From positions 77,000 through 140,999 of the IMG/VR virus record IMGVR_UViG_3300045973_000169: 64,000 bases of DNA; one strand, given 5' to 3'. The position numbers and the translations under genes are program-made. Position 1 is the first letter of the stretch. Each line of letters opens with the position of its first letter. The notes under the pieces are model-generated. The model was not told the origin of the DNA. It did no database searches and saw nothing but the letters and a program-made list of their open reading frames with translations. This document shows, one piece after another, positions 35,076 through 44,083 of the stretch. The stretch is from a virus.

Positions 35076-35958
35076 TAATGCTTGCTATATGGCTAAAGAT
35101 TATAGCTATTTTATAAATGGAAAGTGTTCTAATTGCCATTGGTGTTATAGGTATTGTTATAACTATAAACCAAAGACTTATCTTTCAAGATGGATACATG
35201 AAGAATTAAAATATAATGATGACTTGTATATGGCTCCAATATTTATTAGTAGGTATTGTGAGCCATTCTTGTCACCAAATTATAGAAAACATTCCTTATA
35301 TGTAGCTAATAACTTTATAGAAAATGGTAGTCAAGTTATATTTAATACTTTAGGTGGAGAGCATTTTGATAACATAGAGGTTATAGATTTCATAAAGAAA
35401 AATAACTCAAAGATTATGTTACAGTTTAAGATGTTTAATACTGATAATACTGAAGCTGGTAAGATTATAAGAAATTCTTTTTCTCCTAATATGGAGAATA
35501 GATTTGATACAATTAAGAAATTTGATTTTGTTGATAGAGTAATAGTCATTGATCCATTAATCTTAGGGGTTAATGATATTGATTTTAAAAATATAATAAT
35601 TAAAGTAAATGAAATTGGAATAAAAAAAGTTATTATAAAACAACTATTCTCAACTGATTACTTTAAACATTACCTTGAATTACATACTGGGAAAAGTAGT
35701 TTCTTATCTGAACAAGTAGGGAAGTTTTGGACTTATAATAATCATGGACTCTTAAAATCATTGCTTGATGGATTAGAATTATGCTATAAGTATAATATAG
35801 ATGTTCAATTCTGTAATAATAGAGAATTAAATAAAGTATTAAATAATAAAAAATACAATAACTGCTGTATGCTAGAAAATCCTATTGGACTATACGATAT
35901 AGATAAACCCAAAATGGATAGAAAAGGCAGTAGTATAATTAGGTTTAATAATGAATGA
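35038..35958 (+). CDS. Radical SAM protein, 306 residues (SPL-like family)
   Basis: The cluster CSNCHWCYRYCYN provides CxxCxxCY iron-sulphur ligands. FISRYCEPFLSPN recalls the radical-SAM branch related to spore photoproduct lyase. Middle and C-terminus read as a TIM-barrel (LQFKMFNTDNTEAGK, VDRVIVIDPLILG). The reaction is unknown; DNA lesion repair is one option. The N-terminal 13 residues replace the stub at 34243. Confidence 0.7.
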   Translation: MKKKQYCTRMLLNNACYMAKDYSYFINGKCSNCHWCYRYCYNYKPKTYLSRWIHEELKYNDDLYMAPIFISRYCEPFLSPNYRKHSLYVANNFIENGSQVIFNTLGGEHFDNIEVIDFIKKNNSKIMLQFKMFNTDNTEAGKIIRNSFSPNMENRFDTIKKFDFVDRVIVIDPLILGVNDIDFKNIIIKVNEIGIKKVIIKQLFSTDYFKHYLELHTGKSSFLSEQVGKFWTYNNHGLLKSLLDGLELCYKYNIDVQFCNNRELNKVLNNKKYNNCCMLENPIGLYDIDKPKMDRKGSSIIRFNNE

Positions 35959-36877
35959 AAAAAAATGCTATATAATGGATTATAGTTTTTATATATATAA
36001 TGGGGCTTTTGCTTACCCTGATTTACAAAATAAAGCAGGATTTAAAACAGGAGCCTTGTATCATGTATCTAATTATTTAGTACCTAAATTACGTGAGAAC
36101 TATGAGACTATCCTTATATTTGATCCTCCAAAAGCAGACTTAGATAGAACACAAATGCTTGCTGATTATAAAGGTAATAGACCTCCTACTCCTGAGTATA
36201 TAAAGAATCAGATGTTGTTAGGGCAAGAACTATTCCCTCTGACAGATAAAGTATTATGCTATGCATCTGAAACAGAAGAGTCTGATGATGTAATGGCTAC
36301 TATTGCTATTAGTAAAGCAAGGGATGGATATAAAGTTGTTGTTGGGTCTGATGATAAAGATATGTTTCCATTATTAGGATACAAGAATATAACCCTATTT
36401 AGACAAAAACAATACTTTACAAAAGAACATTTTGGCCCTTACATGAAAAAGAAACACAATATTGATTTCACTGACCCTTCTAGGTTTGATGAATTCTTAG
36501 CTATAATTGGAGATTCAGCCGATAACTATAATGTTATAAAAGGACTTGGACCAAAAGCTGCTGAGTATTTTCTTACTAAGTATAATCATATACTTGACCT
36601 ATGGGATGACTGGGATAATGTCGAAGAAAAATATAGAAAAAAACTATTGAAAAGTTGTAGTGGTTATAATTGTAAGAAATGTAAATCATGCGATATTAAA
36701 GGTACTGATTTAATTAAACTAAAAGATGAATTGAATCTTAGTTTACAATTAGCACAATTAAACACTAAAGCAAAATATAAATTATTAAATGTAAAGTCTG
36801 ATAAATCAGCTTTTATTGATAAGATATATGAATTAGAATTAAGGCATTTAATGAATAATGCCCAACTGTTTTTCTGA
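35951..36877 (+). CDS. 5'-3' exonuclease / flap endonuclease (FEN)
   Basis: 308 residues. YKGNRPPTPEYI, ETEESDDVMATIA, VVGSDDKDMFPLL and IGDSADNYNVIKGLGPKAA are the metal-binding and helix-hairpin-helix motifs of the T4 RNase H / T5 exonuclease family. It should remove RNA primers and 5' flaps at the replication fork. A C-terminal insert holds Cys motifs (CSGYNCKKCKSC) that may bind zinc, which is unusual for the family. Confidence 0.88.
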   Translation: MNEKKCYIMDYSFYIYNGAFAYPDLQNKAGFKTGALYHVSNYLVPKLRENYETILIFDPPKADLDRTQMLADYKGNRPPTPEYIKNQMLLGQELFPLTDKVLCYASETEESDDVMATIAISKARDGYKVVVGSDDKDMFPLLGYKNITLFRQKQYFTKEHFGPYMKKKHNIDFTDPSRFDEFLAIIGDSADNYNVIKGLGPKAAEYFLTKYNHILDLWDDWDNVEEKYRKKLLKSCSGYNCKKCKSCDIKGTDLIKLKDELNLSLQLAQLNTKAKYKLLNVKSDKSAFIDKIYELELRHLMNNAQLFF

Positions 36878-36884
36878 GGAATAA

Positions 36885-37049
36885 ATGAATTTTTTTAAAA
36901 ATAAGACTAACCTACAAAAGATTAGTGTATGTCTAGGTATTATAAAAGGCTGTATCTCTTTAGCTCTTTTAACTAATCTTGGCAACCCTGATTTTAAACA
37001 ATACGATCAAAAAGTACAAGACAACAATAGATTTGGAAGGAAGTTTTAA
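36885..37049 (+). CDS. Small membrane-like protein, 54 residues
   Basis: ATG after TCTGAGGAATAA. A hydrophobic helix (ISVCLGIIKGCISLALLT) then a polar end. Stop overlaps the next start (TAATG). Unknown. Confidence 0.55.
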   Translation: MNFFKNKTNLQKISVCLGIIKGCISLALLTNLGNPDFKQYDQKVQDNNRFGRKF

Positions 37050-37348
37050 TGGAAATTAATAAAGATAATATTGAATTATTTATAACAAATCAAGGACTTA
37101 TAATTGGAGAAAGACAACGTGCTTTTTCTGAAGTTGTTAGATTAATAAATCCTTTACTTCTTATTAAGAATAATTCTGGTATTTATTTAACTGATCTCTT
37201 TATGGGAGAGCAATGGATTATAATCCCACACTCTTACTGTATGCAGATTTCAGTAAATGAAACAATTAAAGATGAATATATAAAAGAAGTAGAGAAAAAT
37301 AATAGCTCTATCATTCTTCCAAATGCAGATAAAAGGATCATTCTATAA
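37049..37348 (+). CDS. Hypothetical protein, 99 residues
   Basis: Start overlaps the upstream stop. Beta/alpha mixture (ME-INKDNIELFITNQGLII; QWIIIPHSYCMQISV). No family recognised. Confidence 0.6.
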   Translation: MEINKDNIELFITNQGLIIGERQRAFSEVVRLINPLLLIKNNSGIYLTDLFMGEQWIIIPHSYCMQISVNETIKDEYIKEVEKNNSSIILPNADKRIIL

Positions 37349-39802
37349 ATGATAACAGATATTCATGAGTTAATCGCTCAGTTAAAACTACGACTCCCAG
37401 ACTATTTAGCATTACATGGAGTAAGTGAACCAAATAAAAAGTTTCTCTGTTTATTCCCTGGACATACTGATCAGAACCCGTCTATGCAAATGCATAAATG
37501 TGGGACATTTGTTAATTGTTTTTCTGGCGGTCACCATGGAGATATCTTTACAGTAGCTAATTGGCTAGAAGATAAACCTCTTGACGGAGAAGACTTTATC
37601 AAAGATAATGTTTATTATCTAGCTGATCTACTTGGTATTAAATATAGTATCTGCTCTACTAATTCAGAGAAGATTGCATTAAAGAATAATTATCTTAGAG
37701 CATATAAGACTGTTGCATCTTATATTGAATTTACTGCTGATAAAACTCCAACTCCAGCTTTTGAAAAAGAGATGGTTAAAAGAGGCTGGGCAGTTAAGAA
37801 ATCAATAGGACTTGGACTAGGATGTGTCCATTCGTTTAAAGATGTATTGAACTTATTAAAAGCAAATGATTTTACTAATGAGTTTATTGATCTATGTGGA
37901 TTAATGAGAGCTGATTTGTTTAATCCAGATAATGTTCTCTTTACAATCTATGATGCTTATGGTAGACCAATTGCCTTTTATGCTAGAGATACAAAATTTG
38001 AAGAAAAGAAAAAGGCTTATGAAGCAAGAGACAAGATGGATATGTCTCATTCTAAAGTCCCAATGAAATTTAATTCAACTGCTAACTTTACTGGGATATA
38101 TGAAAAATCATTGAATCCATATGGTATTCATGATATTAAGAATTCACATACAGTAATTGTAGTTGAAGGACATGGATGTAAACATTCCCTTAGATTAGCT
38201 GAGATTGATAATGTTATAGCTCTTGGTGGCTTGGCTTTCAATGAACAGTTAGTTTCTAAGCTTTCTAGTTTAGGTGTAACTAAATTAGTCCTTACATTAG
38301 ATAATGATGATAAAGGAAAAGAAAAGCTTAAGTCTATTATTAGACAATATTATGGTAAACTCCCATTAGACTTATCTGTGTTAGATATGGCATCTGTTTA
38401 TAATGATGTTAAAGACCCAGATGAATTTTTAAGAAAATATAATGTTGAAGCCTTTAAACAAATACCTGAAAAGAATGCACTCGAATGGATTGCTATTACA
38501 GAGTTATTTGAAAAGGGTGATGCTTATGTAGTATTACAAGATCTACTTCCTTTGATTGCACTTGAAAGATCTCCTATTAATCGTAGGAGAATTGAAGGTT
38601 TAATCTCTGATATTACTGGAATTGATAAGAATGATATTCATGATGAGGTAGAACAAAAGATTACTCTTTCTAAAGACCGTAAAGGTGAGGTAGCACTCAA
38701 GATATTAGATGAGGCTAGAGAGCTTCTTATATCTAATCCTAGTGCCATTGATGCAGTAACTAATCTTATATCAAGTCGTCTTGGTAATATTAATAAAACA
38801 GATACAGATGAGGATCTATACTCTAGCAATGAAGTTCTAAGAAGTTTAGCTCTTCAGGAAGAAAGAGAAGACTCTGGAGTTATAGATCCTATTATTAGAA
38901 CTGGTTGGGAAGAGTTTGATTCTAAGATCCAACTTCCACAAGAAGAAGCATTCTGTTTAATTCCTGGTGCTCCTAATACTGGGAAGTCAAGTTTATGTTT
39001 GTGTGCTGCAAATGGTATTCTTGATAATGATCCTGATGCTATTGTTATCATTCATAGTACTGATGATAGTAGAGCTGTTTATTTTAATCGTCTTGTAGCT
39101 AATAAAGCTAAGATTAATATGAACTGGATTAAACGTCCTAATCATTATTTAGATGAGACTCTTGCTAGAAGAAGAAAAGATGCATATAAAGAATTGACAG
39201 AACATATTAGAAGTGGTAGACTTATCATTAAAGATGTTATGCATGGTGATACGGTAGAGTATCATGGTAAGTTAGTTCAGTATATAAGAGATAAGAATCC
39301 TAGCAAAAAGATATTTAGTGTATGTGATAACTTTCATAGACTAGGTACTGAAATTGGGTATGATGATAGTCGTGTAAAATATAAATATACATCTGGCTTA
39401 ATGAAATCATATACTACAAAATATGGGATTGTTGAATTTTGTACTGTTGAAATGAATAAGATGAGAATGTATGAGAGACATACAACTGCTGAAACTATTG
39501 CAGAAGCTGCAAGTTTACAGTTTGATGCTAACTTAATTATATTTTTATATAATGAAATTAATGCTTTAAGAGAAAATGCTAAAATGGTATTCCCTTCTAC
39601 AACAATGGACTATCATCCAGTTGCTGGATATTTACATAAGCCAACAACAAAACCTCTTATCGAAGCTTTAGTCCTAAAGAATAAAGTATCAGAATTCAAA
39701 GGTAGTTTATGGTTTAAGTTCCATCCAGAGCTAGCTAATTATGATCCTATCTCTTATGAGGAAGTTAAACAAATTACTGCTGATGGAGAAGAACAAGGCT
39801 AA
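37349..39802 (+). CDS. Primase-helicase fusion (CHC2 zinc, TOPRIM, DnaB-like)
   Basis: 817 residues. The N-terminal zinc part (FLCLFPGHTDQNPSMQMHKC, FVNCFSGGHHGDIF) resembles the CHC2 domain of DnaG primases. The TOPRIM region has VIVVEGHGCKHSLRLAEI and LVLTLDNDDKGKEKL. The C-terminal RecA-fold helicase has Walker A FCLIPGAPNTGKSSLCL and a long motor part. A single protein thus makes primers and unwinds DNA, as in T7 gp4. Neighbours (FEN, polymerase, RecA) fit a replisome block. Confidence 0.85.
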   Translation: MITDIHELIAQLKLRLPDYLALHGVSEPNKKFLCLFPGHTDQNPSMQMHKCGTFVNCFSGGHHGDIFTVANWLEDKPLDGEDFIKDNVYYLADLLGIKYSICSTNSEKIALKNNYLRAYKTVASYIEFTADKTPTPAFEKEMVKRGWAVKKSIGLGLGCVHSFKDVLNLLKANDFTNEFIDLCGLMRADLFNPDNVLFTIYDAYGRPIAFYARDTKFEEKKKAYEARDKMDMSHSKVPMKFNSTANFTGIYEKSLNPYGIHDIKNSHTVIVVEGHGCKHSLRLAEIDNVIALGGLAFNEQLVSKLSSLGVTKLVLTLDNDDKGKEKLKSIIRQYYGKLPLDLSVLDMASVYNDVKDPDEFLRKYNVEAFKQIPEKNALEWIAITELFEKGDAYVVLQDLLPLIALERSPINRRRIEGLISDITGIDKNDIHDEVEQKITLSKDRKGEVALKILDEARELLISNPSAIDAVTNLISSRLGNINKTDTDEDLYSSNEVLRSLALQEEREDSGVIDPIIRTGWEEFDSKIQLPQEEAFCLIPGAPNTGKSSLCLCAANGILDNDPDAIVIIHSTDDSRAVYFNRLVANKAKINMNWIKRPNHYLDETLARRRKDAYKELTEHIRSGRLIIKDVMHGDTVEYHGKLVQYIRDKNPSKKIFSVCDNFHRLGTEIGYDDSRVKYKYTSGLMKSYTTKYGIVEFCTVEMNKMRMYERHTTAETIAEAASLQFDANLIIFLYNEINALRENAKMVFPSTTMDYHPVAGYLHKPTTKPLIEALVLKNKVSEFKGSLWFKFHPELANYDPISYEEVKQITADGEEQG

Positions 39803-40506
39803 TGAACTTAATATATAAACAACATATAAATAACTATATCTTTTGTCCTTACTTGTATGCTAAGAATATTTTAGCAAATAAGTATGGGCAGAAGTCTGAA
39901 GGTGATTATAAAAAGTTTAAAGACTTTTTAAATGATACAGCTTCTTATGAAATGAAAAATAATACAAAAATGAATTTATCTGAATATAGAACTGGGTATA
40001 CAAATAGGTTCTATAGTAGTAAGTCTGATTTATTCAATAAAGATCTAACTGGATTAGTGTCTAAGTTAAATAATATCTTTTCTCCATTTTCTGATAATCT
40101 TTTTATTGGGTATAATCTTCCTGTTGAAATTGTTATTCCTGGAACTCAAAATGTCTATAAAGATACAATATCATATCTTATGACTGATCTTGAAGATACT
40201 AAGATTATAGCAATTGAGATAGAAGATCTATCAGGAGATAAATTCAATTTTTATAAAAAAATGCTAAAAGATTGGCCTCAGTATTATACATTATATTCTT
40301 ACTTAGCATATAAGTTTGATAGAATGGTTGAGGTTATTATTTTAGACCCTATCCTTAATGAGAAGATTGAAATGGTCTTTTTAAAAGATAGACATAAAGA
40401 TGACCTAAAAGAACTAGGTGATATCATAATGCCAATTGAAAAGAATATACTCTATAAGAATTTCTTTGCCTGTGGTAATTGTGAATTAATAGGAGATTGT
40501 AAATAA
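39802..40506 (+). CDS. Cas4/RecB-like PD-(D/E)XK nuclease with Cys cluster
   Basis: 234 residues. An N-terminal Cys in NNYIFCPYLY and a C-terminal CGNCELIGDCK make the four-Cys set of Cas4-type [4Fe-4S] nucleases, and IIAIEIEDL in the middle gives the PD-(D/E)XK-like core. Such enzymes resect or trim DNA ends. No CRISPR genes are nearby, so it probably works in replication or repair with the flanking helicase and resolvase. Confidence 0.65.
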   Translation: MNLIYKQHINNYIFCPYLYAKNILANKYGQKSEGDYKKFKDFLNDTASYEMKNNTKMNLSEYRTGYTNRFYSSKSDLFNKDLTGLVSKLNNIFSPFSDNLFIGYNLPVEIVIPGTQNVYKDTISYLMTDLEDTKIIAIEIEDLSGDKFNFYKKMLKDWPQYYTLYSYLAYKFDRMVEVIILDPILNEKIEMVFLKDRHKDDLKELGDIIMPIEKNILYKNFFACGNCELIGDCK

Positions 40507-40970
40507 TGGATTTAGTTACATGTAGTTGTGGTAGTACATTGTTTGAAAATATAATTACAATGGAGTTTGATAAAACAGACTTTAGGGTATGGAGCTATGC
40601 TTCAAAGTTAGTCCCTGCTGTTAGTTGTATCCCTGTTGCTAAGTGTCTTGCATGTGGTAGAATTACTATTCCTTCTACATCTATGATGGGCAAGCATAAT
40701 GGAGACCCAGAAGTTAAAGCTTATGCACAATTAATTGATATTGCAGATAAGATCAACAAAGCTATTAGTGATAGAGAATTAAATGTTGCAATTGATTTAG
40801 CTTTCTTTGCTAATATATCAAATAGACTAGATACACTTGAGAATAAAGTATGTGGCTGTAAAGCTCCTGAAATTACTCAAGAGCTTAAAGATCTACGTTC
40901 AGAAAAGGCGTCTAAATCTGCTGTTTCAAATGATACTCCTAAACCTAAAAGGTCTAAAAAAGGTGTCTAA
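40506..40970 (+). CDS. Zinc-ribbon protein, 154 residues
   Basis: Two Cys pairs, CSCGS and CLACGRI, form a zinc ribbon; the C-terminal third is helical and Lys-rich (NDTPKPKRSKKGV). Perhaps a recombination or DNA-binding accessory protein. Overlaps the next gene. Confidence 0.6.
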   Translation: MDLVTCSCGSTLFENIITMEFDKTDFRVWSYASKLVPAVSCIPVAKCLACGRITIPSTSMMGKHNGDPEVKAYAQLIDIADKINKAISDRELNVAIDLAFFANISNRLDTLENKVCGCKAPEITQELKDLRSEKASKSAVSNDTPKPKRSKKGV

Positions 40971-41334
40971 ACAACAAGTTGAAGTAGAAAGACTTTTATC
41001 TCTGTTATATAATGACTTAGAATCAGAGATAGATTTAAGTAAAATAACAAATGTTAAATTACATAAAGGGATTCGAGTTGATATTTGGATCCCTTCTATT
41101 AGATGTATTGTTGAAATACATGGTATACAACATCATAAACCAAGTGGATTTGGTAAAGATAAAGTTGAAACTCTTAATGTATTCAATAGACAGCTAGATA
41201 GAGACTCCAAATTAATTACTATATGTAATCGATTTGATATTAATTATGAACAAATAGACTATAACGAGAAAGTAGATTTTACTAGTCTTGTTAGGAGATT
41301 TAATAAATATGATGAGAGCAAAGTTGAAAGTTGA
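40963..41334 (+). CDS. Vsr-like PD-(D/E)XK endonuclease (GTG start)
   Basis: 123 residues from GTG at 40963. The core RVDIWIPSIRCIVEIHGIQH, then KPSGFGKDKVET and RDSKLITICNRF is a stripped-down version of the Vsr-type nuclease seen at 15130 and 52452, but without zinc repeats. It also lacks a GTTATTAACA module. It may be a phage repair or Holliday-type nuclease, or a domesticated homing enzyme. Confidence 0.7.
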   Translation: MSKQQVEVERLLSLLYNDLESEIDLSKITNVKLHKGIRVDIWIPSIRCIVEIHGIQHHKPSGFGKDKVETLNVFNRQLDRDSKLITICNRFDINYEQIDYNEKVDFTSLVRRFNKYDESKVES

Positions 41335-41545
41335 ATCTGTCACTAAAACAGAAGGCAACGAGATTTTAAAAATGAGAGCAGTATGTAAACTAGGTGGCTA
41401 TCCAAATGATGGAACAGATGAGGATAATACATTTGCTTTATGGACTCCTGGAGCAACATTAGAAATGTTTATCACTAATCCTGCTCTATATGGTAAGATT
41501 AAGCCAGGCCAGAAATTTTATGTTGATTTTACTTTGGCAGAATAA
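41309..41545 (+). CDS. Hypothetical protein, 78 residues
   Basis: ATG at 41309 after TAGGAGATTTAATAAAT (ATG at 41312 is also possible). Beta-rich, RAVCKLGGYPNDGTDEDNTF; small binding protein. Stop overlaps the RuvC-like start. Confidence 0.6.
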   Translation: MMRAKLKVESVTKTEGNEILKMRAVCKLGGYPNDGTDEDNTFALWTPGATLEMFITNPALYGKIKPGQKFYVDFTLAE

Positions 41546-42165
41546 TGTATATAGGAATCGATCTTGCTCTTCGTAATATAGGAGTTGTGGCACTTAGTAA
41601 AACTGGTAATCTTATTAACTTTAGATTAATTACATCTGATCCTAAGAAGATTAATGGTGAAGATCTACTTATGTCAAATAAGATTAGTTTAAATGGAGCT
41701 ATTTATTCATGCATTAATGCTAATAAAAGTGAAGTTTTAAATATAGGACTTGAAGGACTTGCCTTTGGTAGTCCAAGCGCACTAATAGATTTGATAGCAG
41801 CTAACCATTGGATAACTAGAATTGAAATAAAGAAAGATGGATTTCCATTAACTGTTATCCCTCCTAGGGCTTGGCTTAAAGAGTTTGTCACAAAAGATGT
41901 TCTAGCAGATTGGGCTAAACGATTCCCAGTAGTTAGAGCTAAAAAGAAAATGAAATTAACAAAAGAAGAAAAGGCTGCTAATACTAAATCAAAAGCTGCG
42001 ATTCGTAAAGAATCAAAAGAGATGATTTACAATAAGGTGCCTGCTAAGATAAGAGAGCAGTTCGAAGCTTATCTTGAAAAAAATAAATTACCTAAAGATG
42101 GGAAATTAGATTTATCTGATGCTTATCATTTAGCTAATTATATTAGGAAGAAAAATGGAACCTGA
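41545..42165 (+). CDS. RuvC-like Holliday junction resolvase
   Basis: 206 residues. The RNase H-fold acidic residues are visible: GIDLALRNIGVVAL (Asp), NIGLEGLAFGSPSAL (Glu), and KLDLSDAYHLANY (Asp). The order and spacing match RuvC-like resolvases, which cut four-way junctions during packaging and recombination. A basic insert (RAKKKMKLTKEEKAANTKSK) may bind DNA. It follows RecA, exonuclease and nuclease genes. Confidence 0.75.
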   Translation: MYIGIDLALRNIGVVALSKTGNLINFRLITSDPKKINGEDLLMSNKISLNGAIYSCINANKSEVLNIGLEGLAFGSPSALIDLIAANHWITRIEIKKDGFPLTVIPPRAWLKEFVTKDVLADWAKRFPVVRAKKKMKLTKEEKAANTKSKAAIRKESKEMIYNKVPAKIREQFEAYLEKNKLPKDGKLDLSDAYHLANYIRKKNGT

Positions 42166-43009
42166 GATATTAGAAGATGAAATTATAAATGAAATCTCTT
42201 TGACCAATATTCCATCTAACAAGACACGTAAAAAAGTAAGACAATTTAATGAGTTTAGTGTAGTAACTAAGCTTATTAAGAAGTATAAGCAAAAAGAAGA
42301 TGAGAAAGTATTATTAGAGATAATAAAAGCGTTAGAGGGAATCATAAATACATTTACTATCATAGTATGTCCAGGTGACCCTTCTCAACAGATATACCTT
42401 AACCCTTATATGAAAAAGTTTATTGGAATGTTCTTAACTAAAGAAGAACAGAACAGTACGACATATATGACTTATATGCAAGCTGTATATAGGATTAGAT
42501 GGGTTATGAGATATTGGACTTATGAAGATCTATATGCAGAATTAATTAAACTACTTGTTGATATAGTTAAGAAGATTAGAATCATTGGTGATTGTGATTG
42601 TATCTATTATATTCAGTTTGTTATGAAGTTTAAGATGCATGGGCTTGTAGTTAAAACTGCAAAGGATATTATGGTAGACATTAAAGAAATGCCTACTGAT
42701 TTCAATGCTACATCACAGAATGATGGCTATGAAGATACACTTGAAAGATTAACACTTGGACCAGATAATTATAAATATGAAGATAGACTTATTGAAAGTT
42801 TATATGATGAGATTGATTTAGATATTCTCACCAATAAAGAAGATGTATTTAAATATTTTTGTTCTTATGAAAAATATATTATTTATCTACATGAATATTT
42901 ACTATTGACACCTCAGAAGATTTCGTCTATACTTAAAGAATCTCTTGAGGAAGTAACCGACCGATTAGATGACATTAAATACAAGCTTGAACAATTCACA
43001 AGCAACTAA
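42155..43009 (+). CDS. Sigma-70-like RNA polymerase sigma factor candidate
   Basis: 284 residues. The central part (MRYWTYEDLYAELIKLLVD, then KIRIIGDCDCIYYI) is like sigma region 2, and the end YIIYLHEYLLLTPQKISSIL, KESLEEVTDRLDDIK is like the region 4 helix-turn-helix. No other sigma family protein is in the window. If true, it could direct host RNA polymerase to phage promoters, perhaps those with GTTATTAACA. Only the pattern supports this. Confidence 0.5.
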   Translation: MEPEILEDEIINEISLTNIPSNKTRKKVRQFNEFSVVTKLIKKYKQKEDEKVLLEIIKALEGIINTFTIIVCPGDPSQQIYLNPYMKKFIGMFLTKEEQNSTTYMTYMQAVYRIRWVMRYWTYEDLYAELIKLLVDIVKKIRIIGDCDCIYYIQFVMKFKMHGLVVKTAKDIMVDIKEMPTDFNATSQNDGYEDTLERLTLGPDNYKYEDRLIESLYDEIDLDILTNKEDVFKYFCSYEKYIIYLHEYLLLTPQKISSILKESLEEVTDRLDDIKYKLEQFTSN

Positions 43010-43023
43010 AGGAAGAATAACAC

Positions 43024-43251
43024 ATGAGCGTACAATTAGAAGACAAAGTAGTAAATCTTGAAAATCAGGCTTATATCACTTACTTACAAATCAATTCACT
43101 AATTAAACAACTAGCTGAATTAAAAGTAATTGAGACAGAAGCTCTGATCAAAGACATGGATGACCTTAACAGTAAGCTAGTTGAGGCTGTCGAAGCTGAG
43201 ATCGAGAAAAGCAAGACAGAAGAAACTGTAGAAGAAGTAGCGGCTTATTAA
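43024..43251 (+). CDS. Small coiled-coil protein, 75 residues
   Basis: Continuous heptad-like helix (DKVVNLENQAYITYLQINSL, IKQLAELKVI...LNSKLVEAVE). Its stop overlaps a terminator stem. Unknown. Confidence 0.65.
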   Translation: MSVQLEDKVVNLENQAYITYLQINSLIKQLAELKVIETEALIKDMDDLNSKLVEAVEAEIEKSKTEETVEEVAAY

Positions 43252-43265
43252 GCCGCTTTTCTTTT
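43239..43265 (+). terminator. Intrinsic terminator
   Basis: AGCGGCTT pairs with AAGCCGCT around ATT, followed by TTTTCTTTT. It overlaps the stop codon region of the coiled-coil gene. Separates it from the dUTPase operon. Confidence 0.8.
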
Positions 43266-43274
43266 GGAGAAAAG

Positions 43275-43724
43275 ATGACTGATAATTTTATGATTGTAAA
43301 ATTTAAGAAGTTATCACCAGAGGCTATTATCCCCCAGCAGACCATTGGGAATGCTGGGATGGATATGACTGCCATCTCTTTTAAAGAGACTGATGATTAC
43401 ACTGAATATGACACTGGCATTGCTGCAGAAATTCCTGAAGGATATGTAGGATTATTATTCCCAAGATCAAGTAACTCTAATATGGACTTACTGCTTTGTA
43501 ATAGCGTTGGTGTTGTGGATTCTGCTTATAGAGGGAGTATCCGTTTTAGATATAAACTTGTTGCAAATGATGAGAAAAAGAAAGTTTTCTATACTGTTTA
43601 TAATGTTGGCGATAGAGTAGGCCAACTAATAATTATGCCATATCCTACAATTAGATCATTAGAAGTAGATGAACTCTCTCCTACAGATCGTAATAATGGT
43701 GGCTTTGGGAGTACTGGTAAATGA
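43275..43724 (+). CDS. dut: dUTPase
   Basis: 149 residues. All five motifs of the trimeric dUTPase are present: NAGMDMTAI, LFPRSSNSN, NSVGVVDSAYRGSI, VGDRVGQLIIMP and RNNGGFGSTGK. It turns dUTP into dUMP, the ThyX substrate, and keeps uracil out of DNA. The next gene encodes a dUTPase-like relative lacking these motifs. Confidence 0.92.
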   Translation: MTDNFMIVKFKKLSPEAIIPQQTIGNAGMDMTAISFKETDDYTEYDTGIAAEIPEGYVGLLFPRSSNSNMDLLLCNSVGVVDSAYRGSIRFRYKLVANDEKKKVFYTVYNVGDRVGQLIIMPYPTIRSLEVDELSPTDRNNGGFGSTGK

Positions 43725-44083
43725 AACTAAGAGTTACTAAAGTAAGATATGATGCTGTTGTTACAAAAGGAGCTTTATTCTTTTGTGATGAAGAAGATAC
43801 AGTTGTTGCCCCTAATAGTGTTGTGCTATTAAAGACCGGAGTTAAAATTGCTGTTCCTTGTGAATATAAACTTGACATTAAGCTAATTGAAGATTTTATA
43901 GATAGTGATATCGTCCTTCTTGGAGATACTGTTGCTCCATTAAAAATGGGGGCTGAGTTAGGGCTTATTGTTTCTAATGTAGGTCGTAAACAATTAAGAA
44001 TAGATACAGGTACAAAGATCGCTACATATAATATAATCAAATATGAAGATTATGAATTAGAGGATTTAGATGGCGTTGACTGA
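43721..44083 (+). CDS. dUTPase-fold-like protein lacking the active-site motifs
   Basis: 120 residues; start overlaps the dUTPase stop. The series FFCDEEDTVVAPNSVVLLKT, GVKIAVP, GRKQLRIDTGTKIATYNII runs in the order of dUTPase strands, but the catalytic motifs are missing. It could be a structural paralogue, a regulator, or a different beta-barrel protein. Overlaps the ClpP-like gene. Confidence 0.5.
   Translation: MKLRVTKVRYDAVVTKGALFFCDEEDTVVAPNSVVLLKTGVKIAVPCEYKLDIKLIEDFIDSDIVLLGDTVAPLKMGAELGLIVSNVGRKQLRIDTGTKIATYNIIKYEDYELEDLDGVD

Noticed and set aside
39802-40506. CRISPR-Cas locus around the Cas4-like gene
   Set aside because: No repeat-spacer array or other cas genes were seen in the window.
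43721-44083. Second functional dUTPase
   Set aside because: None of the five catalytic motifs is present; only the fold order is suggested.
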